From Anaerolineaceae bacterium (GTDB taxonomy: Bacteria > Chloroflexota > Anaerolineae > Anaerolineales > Anaerolineaceae): a DNA stretch of 64,000 nucleotides. Positions 8,687 to 16,574 of the stretch are shown in pieces. The notes under the pieces were generated by a model, which had not been told where the DNA came from, did not search any database, and worked only from the letters and a program-made list of their open reading frames with translations. Made by a program: the position numbers and the translations under genes. Each line of letters opens with the position of its first letter. The first letter of the stretch is position 1. Location of the stretch: contig JADLFQ010000046.1 of the NCBI GenBank assembly GCA_020845515.1, forward strand, positions 32,539-96,538, in the 5' to 3' direction.

Positions 8687-10290
8687 AAATGTGGACAAAA
8701 GGATGGCGCGAGAGCATATTAAGCCAGGTGGATGAGGAAGAATGGGACATCGTTATTATCGGGGGTGGCATCACTGGCGCCGGAATTTTGCGTGAGGCGG
8801 TCAACGCCGGGTTAAAAACCTTGTTGGTAGAAGCCAGAGATTTTTCCTTTGGCACATCCAGCCGGTCTTCCAAGCTGATACATGGTGGTATCCGTTACCT
8901 GCGTAACCGCCAGTATGGTGTAACCTATGAATCGGTGCGCGAGCGTGAACGAATGTTGAAGGAAGCCAGGTTTCTGGTGACGCCTTTGCCATTTTTATTG
9001 CCAGTATTCACCGCCAACGAAAAGAATCAGCGCGGCACAGATTTACAGATTCTGATCTATGATCTAATGGCGGGGCGCTGGCAGCATCGTTCTTATACAC
9101 GGGAGGGGTTGTTACGGGTATGTCCCCAATTCAACCCGGAGGGTTTGCTGCGGGGCTACTTATATGGTGACGCTCTGATGGATGATTCGAGGGTGTTGTT
9201 GCGCGTGATCCGCGAGGCTGCGCAGGACGGCGGAGTGGCAGTGAATTATACCGCCGTAGAAGAACTGCTTAAAGACAAAGGGGGAAAGGTGTGTGGTGTC
9301 GTCCTCAAGGACCGCGCCGCTCCAAGCGGAAAAACCTGGGAGGTCAAAGCCAAGCTTGTCATCAATGCGGCCGGTCCGTGGGTGGATGAGATGCGCAGTT
9401 TTGTGCAAGCGCCGCCTCGACTGCGCAAACTGCGCGGCAGCCATGTGATTCTACCGTTGGAAAAGCAAGTCTCGAAAGAATATGCCGTTCATTTCCTGCA
9501 CCCAAAAGACTATCGTACGATGTTTGCCTTTCAATGGGAAGGCATATTCATGGCAGGCACTACTGACCTGGATCATGCTGCGGAGGTGGAGCATCGCCAG
9601 CCGGAGCCGTGTGCCAGCCTGGAGGAAATTGACTATATCATCGAGGGGCTTCAGTTTACCTTTCCGGAAGCGGGCATCCGGCATGAAGATGTCATCTCGA
9701 CTTTTGCGGGGCTGCGTCCGGTGGTTAATACCGGTAAAGCCAGGCCATCGGACGAATCGAGGGCGCATGTCATTTGGGATGAAGATGGACTTATTACCAT
9801 TGCAGGCGGCAAGTACACTATTTTTCGTGTTATGGCGTCTGACGTTCTCAATCGTGCGACAGCGCGTTTGTCTGGCAACTTAACCTTCCCGACCGGTAAA
9901 CGCCTGTTTGCACGGCTGCCGGATGCTTTACCAAATGTGGAGCTGCCGCTTGAGACAATGCAGTACCTGGCAGGGCGCCACGCCGCCGATCTGCCGGCGC
10001 TTTTGGCGGCTGCCGCACCGGGTGAGTTGGAAAGTCTCGAGGGGCTGCCGAACATCTGGGCGGAACTGCGCTGGGCAGCCCGCAGTGAGGGCGTGGTACA
10101 CCTGGATGATTTGTTGCTGCGGCGTGTGCGCATTGGTTTGACGCTGCCCAATGGCGCGCTTGGCAGTATGGAGCGCATCCGTGCCATTGCCCAACCTGAA
10201 TTGGGGTGGGACGATACCCGCTGGGAAAAGGAAGTCCAAACTTATCGTGAAATCTGGCAGGACAGTTACAGCCCCTCTCCGCAGTGGTGA
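8683..10290 (+). CDS. glpD: FAD-dependent glycerol-3-phosphate dehydrogenase
   Basis: This 535-residue protein has the FAD motif GGGITGAG near residues 27-34 and the hallmark SSRSSKLIHGGIRYL region. A FAGLRP segment and a C-terminal alpha-helical domain follow, all typical of respiratory GlpD. It oxidises sn-glycerol 3-phosphate to dihydroxyacetone phosphate at the membrane and passes electrons to quinone. It overlaps the upstream kinase by four bases. It may instead act on a related phosphorylated polyol made by that kinase. Confidence 0.9.
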   Translation: MKMWTKGWRESILSQVDEEEWDIVIIGGGITGAGILREAVNAGLKTLLVEARDFSFGTSSRSSKLIHGGIRYLRNRQYGVTYESVRERERMLKEARFLVTPLPFLLPVFTANEKNQRGTDLQILIYDLMAGRWQHRSYTREGLLRVCPQFNPEGLLRGYLYGDALMDDSRVLLRVIREAAQDGGVAVNYTAVEELLKDKGGKVCGVVLKDRAAPSGKTWEVKAKLVINAAGPWVDEMRSFVQAPPRLRKLRGSHVILPLEKQVSKEYAVHFLHPKDYRTMFAFQWEGIFMAGTTDLDHAAEVEHRQPEPCASLEEIDYIIEGLQFTFPEAGIRHEDVISTFAGLRPVVNTGKARPSDESRAHVIWDEDGLITIAGGKYTIFRVMASDVLNRATARLSGNLTFPTGKRLFARLPDALPNVELPLETMQYLAGRHAADLPALLAAAAPGELESLEGLPNIWAELRWAARSEGVVHLDDLLLRRVRIGLTLPNGALGSMERIRAIAQPELGWDDTRWEKEVQTYREIWQDSYSPSPQW

Positions 10291-10313
10291 AGGTCCAGGA
10301 GATAAGAGAAACC

Positions 10314-10730
10314 ATGTCCCTCTCGTGGAAATATCCGGAAACTCTGTATTATGATCGCAAGCATGGCTGGCTGGCGGTTGAAGAAGGCCTTGCTGTGCAG
10401 GGCATGACATCTTACGGTCAGCATCTTGCCGGCAAGATCATGTTTATTGAAATTCCCCGTTTGGGACGGCAGGTTCGTCAGGGGGAAAATTTGCTCTCGA
10501 TGGAATCCGGTAAGTGGGTGGGCAGGATTCCGTCTTTGGTGAGTGGAAAAATTATTGCAGTTAACCAAGAACTGGAAGACACACCCTCCCTGATTAACGA
10601 TTCTCCGTATGATTTTGGCTGGCTGGTGAAGATTGAGATGAGTGATCCAACAGAGTTGGGACGGTTGATGCGTGCCGGGTCGCTGGAGATGGAGCAATTT
10701 CTAAAAGAGGAGGCCGAGAAATATGCTTAA
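10314..10730 (+). CDS. GcvH-like lipoyl carrier protein
   Basis: This 138-residue protein has the fold pattern of glycine-cleavage H protein, with the GW-K end strand and an N-P-x-L-x-N-x-x-PY block. The lipoylation site is kept as E64-S65-G66-K67, but the residues after the lysine (WVGRI) differ from the VKAASD context of housekeeping GcvH. No gcvT or gcvP is present in the window. It lies between glpD and a membrane HdrD-like gene. Lipoate-binding GcvH homologues are known to work with Hdr-like proteins in sulfur oxidation, so a redox carrier role is plausible. The ATG at 10314 is preferred to a GTG at 10284 inside glpD. Confidence 0.8.
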   Translation: MSLSWKYPETLYYDRKHGWLAVEEGLAVQGMTSYGQHLAGKIMFIEIPRLGRQVRQGENLLSMESGKWVGRIPSLVSGKIIAVNQELEDTPSLINDSPYDFGWLVKIEMSDPTELGRLMRAGSLEMEQFLKEEAEKYA

Positions 10731-10745
10731 TGGAACAGTTATGGG

Positions 10746-12707
10746 ATGACGATGAATCTTGAAACTGTTTTTTGGGTGATCCATCTGCTCTTGATGGCGG
10801 TCTTTGCGGCTGGAATATGGAATCTGTTTGTGCCATGGCGGAAGAGTGCGCTGCCTGCCGTATTTCCACATGCGCCCTCGGGCTGGGGAGCTTTGTTGCG
10901 CGCCTGGTTTGTCGAAGGCTGGTTTAACCGCCGTCTGGGGCAGCGAAGCACCTGGCGTTGGGCGGGTCATTTCTTGTTGTTGAATGGGTTTCTTCTACTC
11001 GCCTTGCTCTCTGCGGTTTCTGTTCTATTCGAAAAGATCCTGCCGCTCTTTCCGGGGTTGGATGGCGCGGCGCTTGCGAAAATGGTGAGTCGTGATCAGC
11101 CGCTCAAAGCGTTTCTGAATGACACTGGTTCGCTGATGATGAGCATCGGATGGCTTTTTTATGCTGTGCGGCGCTATCTTGCCCGGCCAGCGCAGTTGCG
11201 CAGCGACGGGCGGGACAGCGGGCTGCTGCTGGGATTGGGTTTAATCCTGCTGACCGGCTGGCTGTTGGAAGCAGTGCGCATCAACGCCGTGCAGTCTCCG
11301 GCACAATTCTCCTATATCGGCGTGCCACTTGCCCAGTTGGCGGGGAGGCTGCCCCTCGCCTGGGGAGAGGTCTTTGAGCTTTCTTATCTCGTTCACGGGC
11401 TGTTAGCTTCAGCGCTGATTGCTGCTGTGCCGTATTCCAAGTTTATGCATGCATTGGCAGCCAGTTTCACAACTGCATTATCCGCAAACCCTGCGGAGGG
11501 AGGATCCGGCACGAGCCCGGAGTACACGCTGCGACAGCACTTTGAACTGAATGCATGTACACGCTGCGGAGAGTGTATTCCGTGGTGTCCAACCTACCAG
11601 GAAAAACCCGGCAGTGAAGCGATCACCCCGCTGCAAAAGATTGCGTTTGTGCGCGAAGCTGCCTATCGGCGGCAGGGTTTTTTGGGTATCAGGAGCAGAG
11701 AACTTGCCCTTTCGGACTGGCAGAATCATGCGCACGGAGTGTATGATTGTACATTATGCGGACGCTGCGCGGTGGTTTGCCCAGTGCACATCCGGACGCG
11801 CGACTTGTGGATCAATATGCGTGCCGAACTGGCAGGTGCAAACCTGCTGCCGGAGCCGATACAACAGTTGAGCGCGACATTGACAACCACGCACAACCTG
11901 GCGGGCGACCCTGCCAATGACCGTTCGGGGTGGAGTGACAACCTGGAGGTTCCCCCCTCGCGGGTAACGCAGACCGGAGCGGTGGAAACGCTGTATTTTG
12001 TTGGGTGTGTGGCTTCCCAGTATCCGCAAACCTTCTCAATTCCCCGGGGGATGAGCCGGATTTTGGAGAGATGCGGCGAATCTTACGGTGTGTTGGGAAA
12101 CGAAGAGAGGTGCTGTGGTTTCCCGCTGATTGTCGCGGGGCTGCGTTCGGAAGCGGCTGCGCTGGCGCGGCACAACCTGGAGACAGTGCGGCGTTTGGGC
12201 GCAAAAACACTGCTGACAACCTGCCCTTCATGTTACCGCACCTGGAAAGAAGAATACCCCCGCCTGCTGGGGGAAGCGCTGGGTTTTGAGATGGCACATG
12301 CAGTGGAATGGCTGGCGGATAAAGCCGCTGCGGGCGCGCTGCCGTTGAAACCGCTCAAGTGCACGGTCACTTATCACGACCCATGTGACCTGGGGCGGAG
12401 CAGTGGTTTATATGATGCGCCGCGTGCCGTCATTCGGGCTGTACCGGATATTGAACTGATTGAGATGGCACACAGCCATGAGCTGGCGCTGTGCTGCGGC
12501 GGCGGGGGCGATGTTGAGATGGTGGATAAGGGGTTGACATCGGCGGTTGCACAACGCAGAATGGATGAAGCCCGTTCCACCGGCGCGGAGCTGGTATTGA
12601 CCGCCTGTCAGCAGTGTGTGCGCACCCTTTCTGCCGCGGCGCGTGAAATGAAGAGCGGCTTGCAGGTTTCAGATCTGGTGACATTCATAGCGAAACAAAT
12701 GTTGTAG
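10746..12707 (+). CDS. Membrane-anchored HdrD/DsrK-like Fe-S oxidoreductase with NarI-like N-terminus
   Basis: This 653-residue fusion starts with about five transmembrane helices (residues ~5-235) that carry several histidines (in VIHLL, GHFLL, VHGLL and FMHAL), as in haem b-binding NarI/DsrM domains. Two [4Fe-4S] motifs follow (CTRCGECIPWC near 269 and CTLCGRCAVVC near 334), then two CCG domains ending in CCGFP and CCGGGG. This layout fits transfer of electrons from a soluble donor to menaquinone. The gene is 15 bp downstream of the GcvH-like carrier. HdrD-type CCG domains handle thiol/disulfide chemistry, so the dihydrolipoyl group of that carrier is a natural candidate substrate. The latter is inference. 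Confidence 0.85.
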   Translation: MTMNLETVFWVIHLLLMAVFAAGIWNLFVPWRKSALPAVFPHAPSGWGALLRAWFVEGWFNRRLGQRSTWRWAGHFLLLNGFLLLALLSAVSVLFEKILPLFPGLDGAALAKMVSRDQPLKAFLNDTGSLMMSIGWLFYAVRRYLARPAQLRSDGRDSGLLLGLGLILLTGWLLEAVRINAVQSPAQFSYIGVPLAQLAGRLPLAWGEVFELSYLVHGLLASALIAAVPYSKFMHALAASFTTALSANPAEGGSGTSPEYTLRQHFELNACTRCGECIPWCPTYQEKPGSEAITPLQKIAFVREAAYRRQGFLGIRSRELALSDWQNHAHGVYDCTLCGRCAVVCPVHIRTRDLWINMRAELAGANLLPEPIQQLSATLTTTHNLAGDPANDRSGWSDNLEVPPSRVTQTGAVETLYFVGCVASQYPQTFSIPRGMSRILERCGESYGVLGNEERCCGFPLIVAGLRSEAAALARHNLETVRRLGAKTLLTTCPSCYRTWKEEYPRLLGEALGFEMAHAVEWLADKAAAGALPLKPLKCTVTYHDPCDLGRSSGLYDAPRAVIRAVPDIELIEMAHSHELALCCGGGGDVEMVDKGLTSAVAQRRMDEARSTGAELVLTACQQCVRTLSAAAREMKSGLQVSDLVTFIAKQML

Positions 12708-12766
12708 TTTTTGCTTTTTGATTGTGCGGAAAGGGTGTAGGATTAGAATGAGTGAAAGGAGACAGG

Positions 12767-13927
12767 ATGCAGGAACCGTTTGAGGTCATTGTGGTTGGGG
12801 CGGGCTACGTTGGTTCCAGTATAGCCTATCACCTGTGCACAGCAGGCGTAAAGACGGCTCTGTTTGATCGGGGGTTGTTTGCGGCTGCCGCCTCGCGGGC
12901 AAATTACGGCAATATCCAAATCCAGGATATGGAGATGGAAAACAGTATTGAAATGATCCAAATGGCCGCTAAAAAGTTCGAGACGCTTGAAGAGGAATTG
13001 GATTGGAAGGTTGGCCTGCGCCGTATTGGCGGCTTGCTGCTCATCGAGAACGAAAATCAGATGTATCTGATGCGGGAGCGGGAGAAAGTCGGCCGGATGG
13101 CGGGATTTCAATCCGAATTGCTGACAGACAGAGAGCTTCAAGAGGTGGAGCCATTGATTGATACAAGCAGGCTCCTGGGCGGCCTGTATCACGCCAAAGA
13201 AGGGCAGGTGGATCCTTTTCAGTTTATATGGGGGCACCTGACACGCGCCCGGCAGCGCGGTCTTAGAGAATTTTATGGCGTTGAGGTGACCGGTTTTATC
13301 GAAAATTCCGGACGGATCGAAGGTATTCGCACGACGCAAGGTGATTTTTACGCAAAGTTGGTGGTACTGTGCACCGGCGCCTATACGCGTGCTCTCGGGA
13401 AAACGTTGGGACGGGATTGGGATGTCCGGTATGTTCTTGGGCAGGCAATGGTCACCGAGCCGGTCGGGCTTGCGTTGTGCGGCCATATCTCCTCCGCCTC
13501 ATTTTTTGAGCAAGGCGATGAAATTGTTGGGGGAGGTGCTGTGATCGCCAACCTTGCGCTCAGCCAGACCATGCATGGGCATCTTTTGCTTGGGGAGGCG
13601 ATGTACACAGCGGAACACTTCAAGAAAGATGTTCCTTATGCCTCTTTGCCTGGTGTGGGCAGAGCTGCGGTTCGATATTTCCCTGCTTTTGGAAAGCTGC
13701 GGGTTTTGCGAGGCTGGTGTGCACCGGTTGCACACACCAGCGATGGCTGTCCGTTTTTGGGACCTGTTCCTGAACTGGAGGGTCTGTTTCTGGCGACGGC
13801 TTTTCGTTCAACAGTCATCATTTCTCCCCTCATTGGGGAAACAGTTATGCAATGGTTTGTACGCGGGAATTGTGATTTGAATATTGAGAAATTTTCTCCA
13901 GAAAGGAAGAACCAGCATGCGCATTGA
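12767..13927 (+). CDS. FAD-dependent oxidoreductase, DAO family (beta subunit of a three-gene dehydrogenase)
   Basis: This 386-residue DAO flavoprotein has an N-terminal VVGAGYVGSS Rossmann motif and a C-terminal VAHTSDGCPFLGP FAD-binding segment. Its stop overlaps the start of a 2Fe-2S gene by 11 bp, followed by a large FAD/NAD gene. That order and composition match HcnABC, opine oxidases and archaeal dye-linked L-proline dehydrogenases, in which this subunit oxidises the amine or amino acid. The ATG at 12767 has AAAGGAG five bases upstream; the earlier GTG at 12752 does not. The substrate is unknown. Confidence 0.85.
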   Translation: MQEPFEVIVVGAGYVGSSIAYHLCTAGVKTALFDRGLFAAAASRANYGNIQIQDMEMENSIEMIQMAAKKFETLEEELDWKVGLRRIGGLLLIENENQMYLMREREKVGRMAGFQSELLTDRELQEVEPLIDTSRLLGGLYHAKEGQVDPFQFIWGHLTRARQRGLREFYGVEVTGFIENSGRIEGIRTTQGDFYAKLVVLCTGAYTRALGKTLGRDWDVRYVLGQAMVTEPVGLALCGHISSASFFEQGDEIVGGGAVIANLALSQTMHGHLLLGEAMYTAEHFKKDVPYASLPGVGRAAVRYFPAFGKLRVLRGWCAPVAHTSDGCPFLGPVPELEGLFLATAFRSTVIISPLIGETVMQWFVRGNCDLNIEKFSPERKNQHAH

Positions 13928-14222
13928 TCAATCTTCTTCTTTACTTCCTGAAGTGAAGCGTGGGAAGAAAATCCGAATAGTGGTGGATGGAAGCTTTTTG
14001 GATGCATTTGAAGGCGAAACGGTGGCAGCGGTGCTGCTTGCCGCGGGCGTGATCAAGTTTCGCTTGACGCGTGAACACCGCCACCCACGCGGGGTGTATT
14101 GTGGCATGGGGGTGTGTTATGAATGTCTTGTCCGGGTGGATGGCGTAGACAATGTGCGCGCCTGCATGACGCCGGTGGTTGACGGAATGAACGTGGAAAC
14201 TTGCAGGGAGGTGGAATTATGA
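13917..14222 (+). CDS. Small [2Fe-2S] subunit, HcnA/opine-oxidase gamma type
   Basis: This 101-residue protein has the plant-type [2Fe-2S] ligand set C62, C67, C70 and C83 in the context GVYCGMGVCYECLV and RACM, as in HcnA and related gamma subunits. It overlaps the DAO gene upstream and shares an ATGA with the alpha gene downstream, so the three are probably made together. The ATG at 13917 follows GAAAGGAAG. Confidence 0.87.
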   Translation: MRIDQSSSLLPEVKRGKKIRIVVDGSFLDAFEGETVAAVLLAAGVIKFRLTREHRHPRGVYCGMGVCYECLVRVDGVDNVRACMTPVVDGMNVETCREVEL

Positions 14223-15646
14223 CCGAAACTTTTCAACTGGCGGTTATTGGCGGCGGCCCCGCCGGGATGGAAGCAGCCATTACTGCCGCGGAAGCGGGCG
14301 TAACAGTGATTATTATTGACAACTTCCCAAGCCTGGGCGGGCAGTATTACAAACCGCTGCCCGATGAGTTTGGGGCACGCAAGAAAACGAAGACGGAACG
14401 AGAAGCGGAGGTGCTCTTTAAGATGGTGAAAGGGCTTCCGATTACCCAGGTGCACGGTGCGCTGGTGTGGGGGCTTTTCCCGGATGAAAAACAAGGCGGC
14501 TGGCTGGTAGCGGTGCACGGTGAGGGCGCGCCGAAGAAAGTCCATGTTCAGGCTGTGGTTCTGGCAACGGGCGCGTACGATACGCCGGTGGCCTTCCCGG
14601 GATGGACACTGCCCGGCGTGTTGACGGCTGGTGCGGCGTTGACGCTTGTCAAGACTCAGCGCGTTGCCCCCGGCAGGCGCGCTCTGGTAGTGGGGACAGG
14701 GCCCTTATTGCTCTCAGCGGCGGCGCACCTGATTGATGCCGGTGTGCAGGTCCCGGCGGTGTGCGAGGCCTCGCGGCCGTTTTTTAAAGCCATCCCGTAT
14801 GCCTTTACGGCGCTCGGACAGTTGGGGCGCATTGAGGAAGGGATAAAATATGCCAGTAAAATGGCCTCCGCCCGGACGCCCTATAAAATGGGCTGGTCAA
14901 TTGTGGAAGCGCGCGGCACGGAGCGGGTGGAAGAGGCAGTGATCACGCGGTTGGATTCGGCTTACCGGCCGGTGGAGGGTAGTGAGCAAACGATTGCGGT
15001 GGATACGGTGGTAACCGGCTTTCACCTTATTCCTAATACCGGGCTGGCACGCATGATTGGCTGCGAGTTTGAATATTGCCAGGAAAAGGGCGGCTGGGTG
15101 CCATTGCGCGACAAAACCATGCAGTCCAGTCAACCGGGGGTTTATATTGCCGGGGATGGCGCAGGGATCGGCGGCGCGGAGATGGCCCGCCTGGAAGGGC
15201 GTATGGCCGGGCTGGCTGCGGCGGTGCAGGTTGGGGGGATTACACAAGGAGAAGCTGGCGGAGTTTACGGCCGCTTGAAATCCGAACTGAAGCACCAGCG
15301 GGGCTATGCCCGCATGCTGGGTGCGCTGTTCACCCCACGACCAGGTTTAACCGCGCTGGCAAAGGATGATACTCTGATCTGTCGCTGCGAAGAGATCACG
15401 CTGGGCGAGATCAGATCTGCGGTCGCGGCAGGGGCGCGCACACTCGGCGAAGTGAAGATGATCACCCGCACAGGCATGGGGAACTGTCAGGGACGCATGT
15501 GCGAGCACGGCGTGACCAATGCCATTGTAGCAGCGCTGACGGCTGAAAAAGCCACGCACCAGCAGGTCGGGATGTACAGTATCCGGCCCCCGCTGCACCC
15601 GCTGCCGGTGGATGTGCTTGCAGATGCTGCAGAGGAACTGGATTAA
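14219..15646 (+). CDS. FAD/NAD(P)-binding alpha subunit with C-terminal BFD-like 2Fe-2S domain
   Basis: This 475-residue protein begins with a dinucleotide-binding motif (GGGPAGMEAA), has a second one in the middle (VVGTGPLLLS), and ends with a BFD-like Fer2 domain carrying CRCEE and GNCQGRMC cysteines. This is the architecture of HcnB, OoxA/NoxA and dye-linked proline dehydrogenase alpha. The ATG at 14219 follows AGGGAGG and overlaps the gamma stop. It is the last gene of the plus-strand cluster and converges on the HAD gene 13 bp away. Confidence 0.87.
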   Translation: MTETFQLAVIGGGPAGMEAAITAAEAGVTVIIIDNFPSLGGQYYKPLPDEFGARKKTKTEREAEVLFKMVKGLPITQVHGALVWGLFPDEKQGGWLVAVHGEGAPKKVHVQAVVLATGAYDTPVAFPGWTLPGVLTAGAALTLVKTQRVAPGRRALVVGTGPLLLSAAAHLIDAGVQVPAVCEASRPFFKAIPYAFTALGQLGRIEEGIKYASKMASARTPYKMGWSIVEARGTERVEEAVITRLDSAYRPVEGSEQTIAVDTVVTGFHLIPNTGLARMIGCEFEYCQEKGGWVPLRDKTMQSSQPGVYIAGDGAGIGGAEMARLEGRMAGLAAAVQVGGITQGEAGGVYGRLKSELKHQRGYARMLGALFTPRPGLTALAKDDTLICRCEEITLGEIRSAVAAGARTLGEVKMITRTGMGNCQGRMCEHGVTNAIVAALTAEKATHQQVGMYSIRPPLHPLPVDVLADAAEELD

Positions 15647-15659
15647 GATTAAGAAACGA

Positions 15660-16484
15660 TCAAGCGGCCAGGGCTTGCTGCCAAAAAGCAACCAGTTCAG
15701 CCAGACTGTGGACGACCAGGTCTGGCTGAATGTTCTTCAAGGGGATGGAAGTTTCGTCGTCTATGCCGGTAGTAATCAGGATTGTCATCAACCCGGCTTG
15801 CTGCCCGCCGTGGATATCGGTTTCCAACCGGTCGCCGATCATAGCGGTGTTTTCCGGATGACTGCCCATCCTTTGCATGCCCGCCTGAAAGAGGTGAGGC
15901 TGAGGTTTGCCGATGATCACTGGTGCGGCGCCTGAAATGGCTTGCAGGGCTGCCAATGTCGCGCCGCACTCCGGTGCGAGCCCTTCTTCGGTGGGGTAGA
16001 CGATGTCGGGGTTCGTCCCAATAAAGGCCGCGCCACGTTGTAAGAGGAAGGCCGCATGCTTGAGTTTATCGTAGGTCAGGCGGCGGTCGCCGCCAACGAC
16101 AACTGCTGCCACGTTCTGCTGCGAATCCATACGGAGGTTGAACCCGGCAGCCTCTACTTCCCCCTTTAATCCCTCTTCTCCAATGACATACACCGCAGCG
16201 CCCGGCGCGAAATGGGCTTTCAGGTAGATGGCGGTGGTTTGAGAGACGGTCAAAATGTTTTCTGGTATAAGTTCAATCCCGAATGCGGCCAAACGTTCCC
16301 GATAGACGGCGGCCGGCTTCACGGCACTGTTGGTCGCGATGGTGAAGGCGATATTATGCCTCTTAAGGAAATCAACAATTGTTTCCACTCCTGGTAAAGG
16401 GGCATTCCCCCGCCAGAGGGTGCCGTCCAAATCGAGCAGCAATGCCCGAATGTTTTTAAGCTGTGTGTGGTTATTGTATGGCAT
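15660..16484 (-). CDS. HAD-superfamily hydrolase, NagD/phosphoglycolate phosphatase-like
   Basis: This 274-residue protein has the HAD motif I as D18-L-D20-G-T, a TIATNSA motif II region, an IIGKP lysine region and the late MIGDRLETDI acidic motif. The cap is of the C2 type seen in NagD and 4-nitrophenyl/phosphoglycolate phosphatases. It could remove a phosphate from a sugar or polyol phosphate produced by the kinases nearby. It is the most distal gene of the minus-strand group facing the main cluster. Confidence 0.82.
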   Translation of the reverse strand: MPYNNHTQLKNIRALLLDLDGTLWRGNAPLPGVETIVDFLKRHNIAFTIATNSAVKPAAVYRERLAAFGIELIPENILTVSQTTAIYLKAHFAPGAAVYVIGEEGLKGEVEAAGFNLRMDSQQNVAAVVVGGDRRLTYDKLKHAAFLLQRGAAFIGTNPDIVYPTEEGLAPECGATLAALQAISGAAPVIIGKPQPHLFQAGMQRMGSHPENTAMIGDRLETDIHGGQQAGLMTILITTGIDDETSIPLKNIQPDLVVHSLAELVAFWQQALAA

Positions 16485-16574
16485 TCTGTGAACCCCTATG
16501 GACTTTATCCCTGGCAGAATGGATGGATCCCGCTGCGGGCAAAGTAACGCAAGCTGAGAATAATAGTCTCAAAC

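Noticed and set aside
10284..10313. Earlier GTG start of the GcvH-like gene
   Set aside because: It lies inside glpD, lacks a clear ribosome-binding site and adds residues not seen in H proteins.
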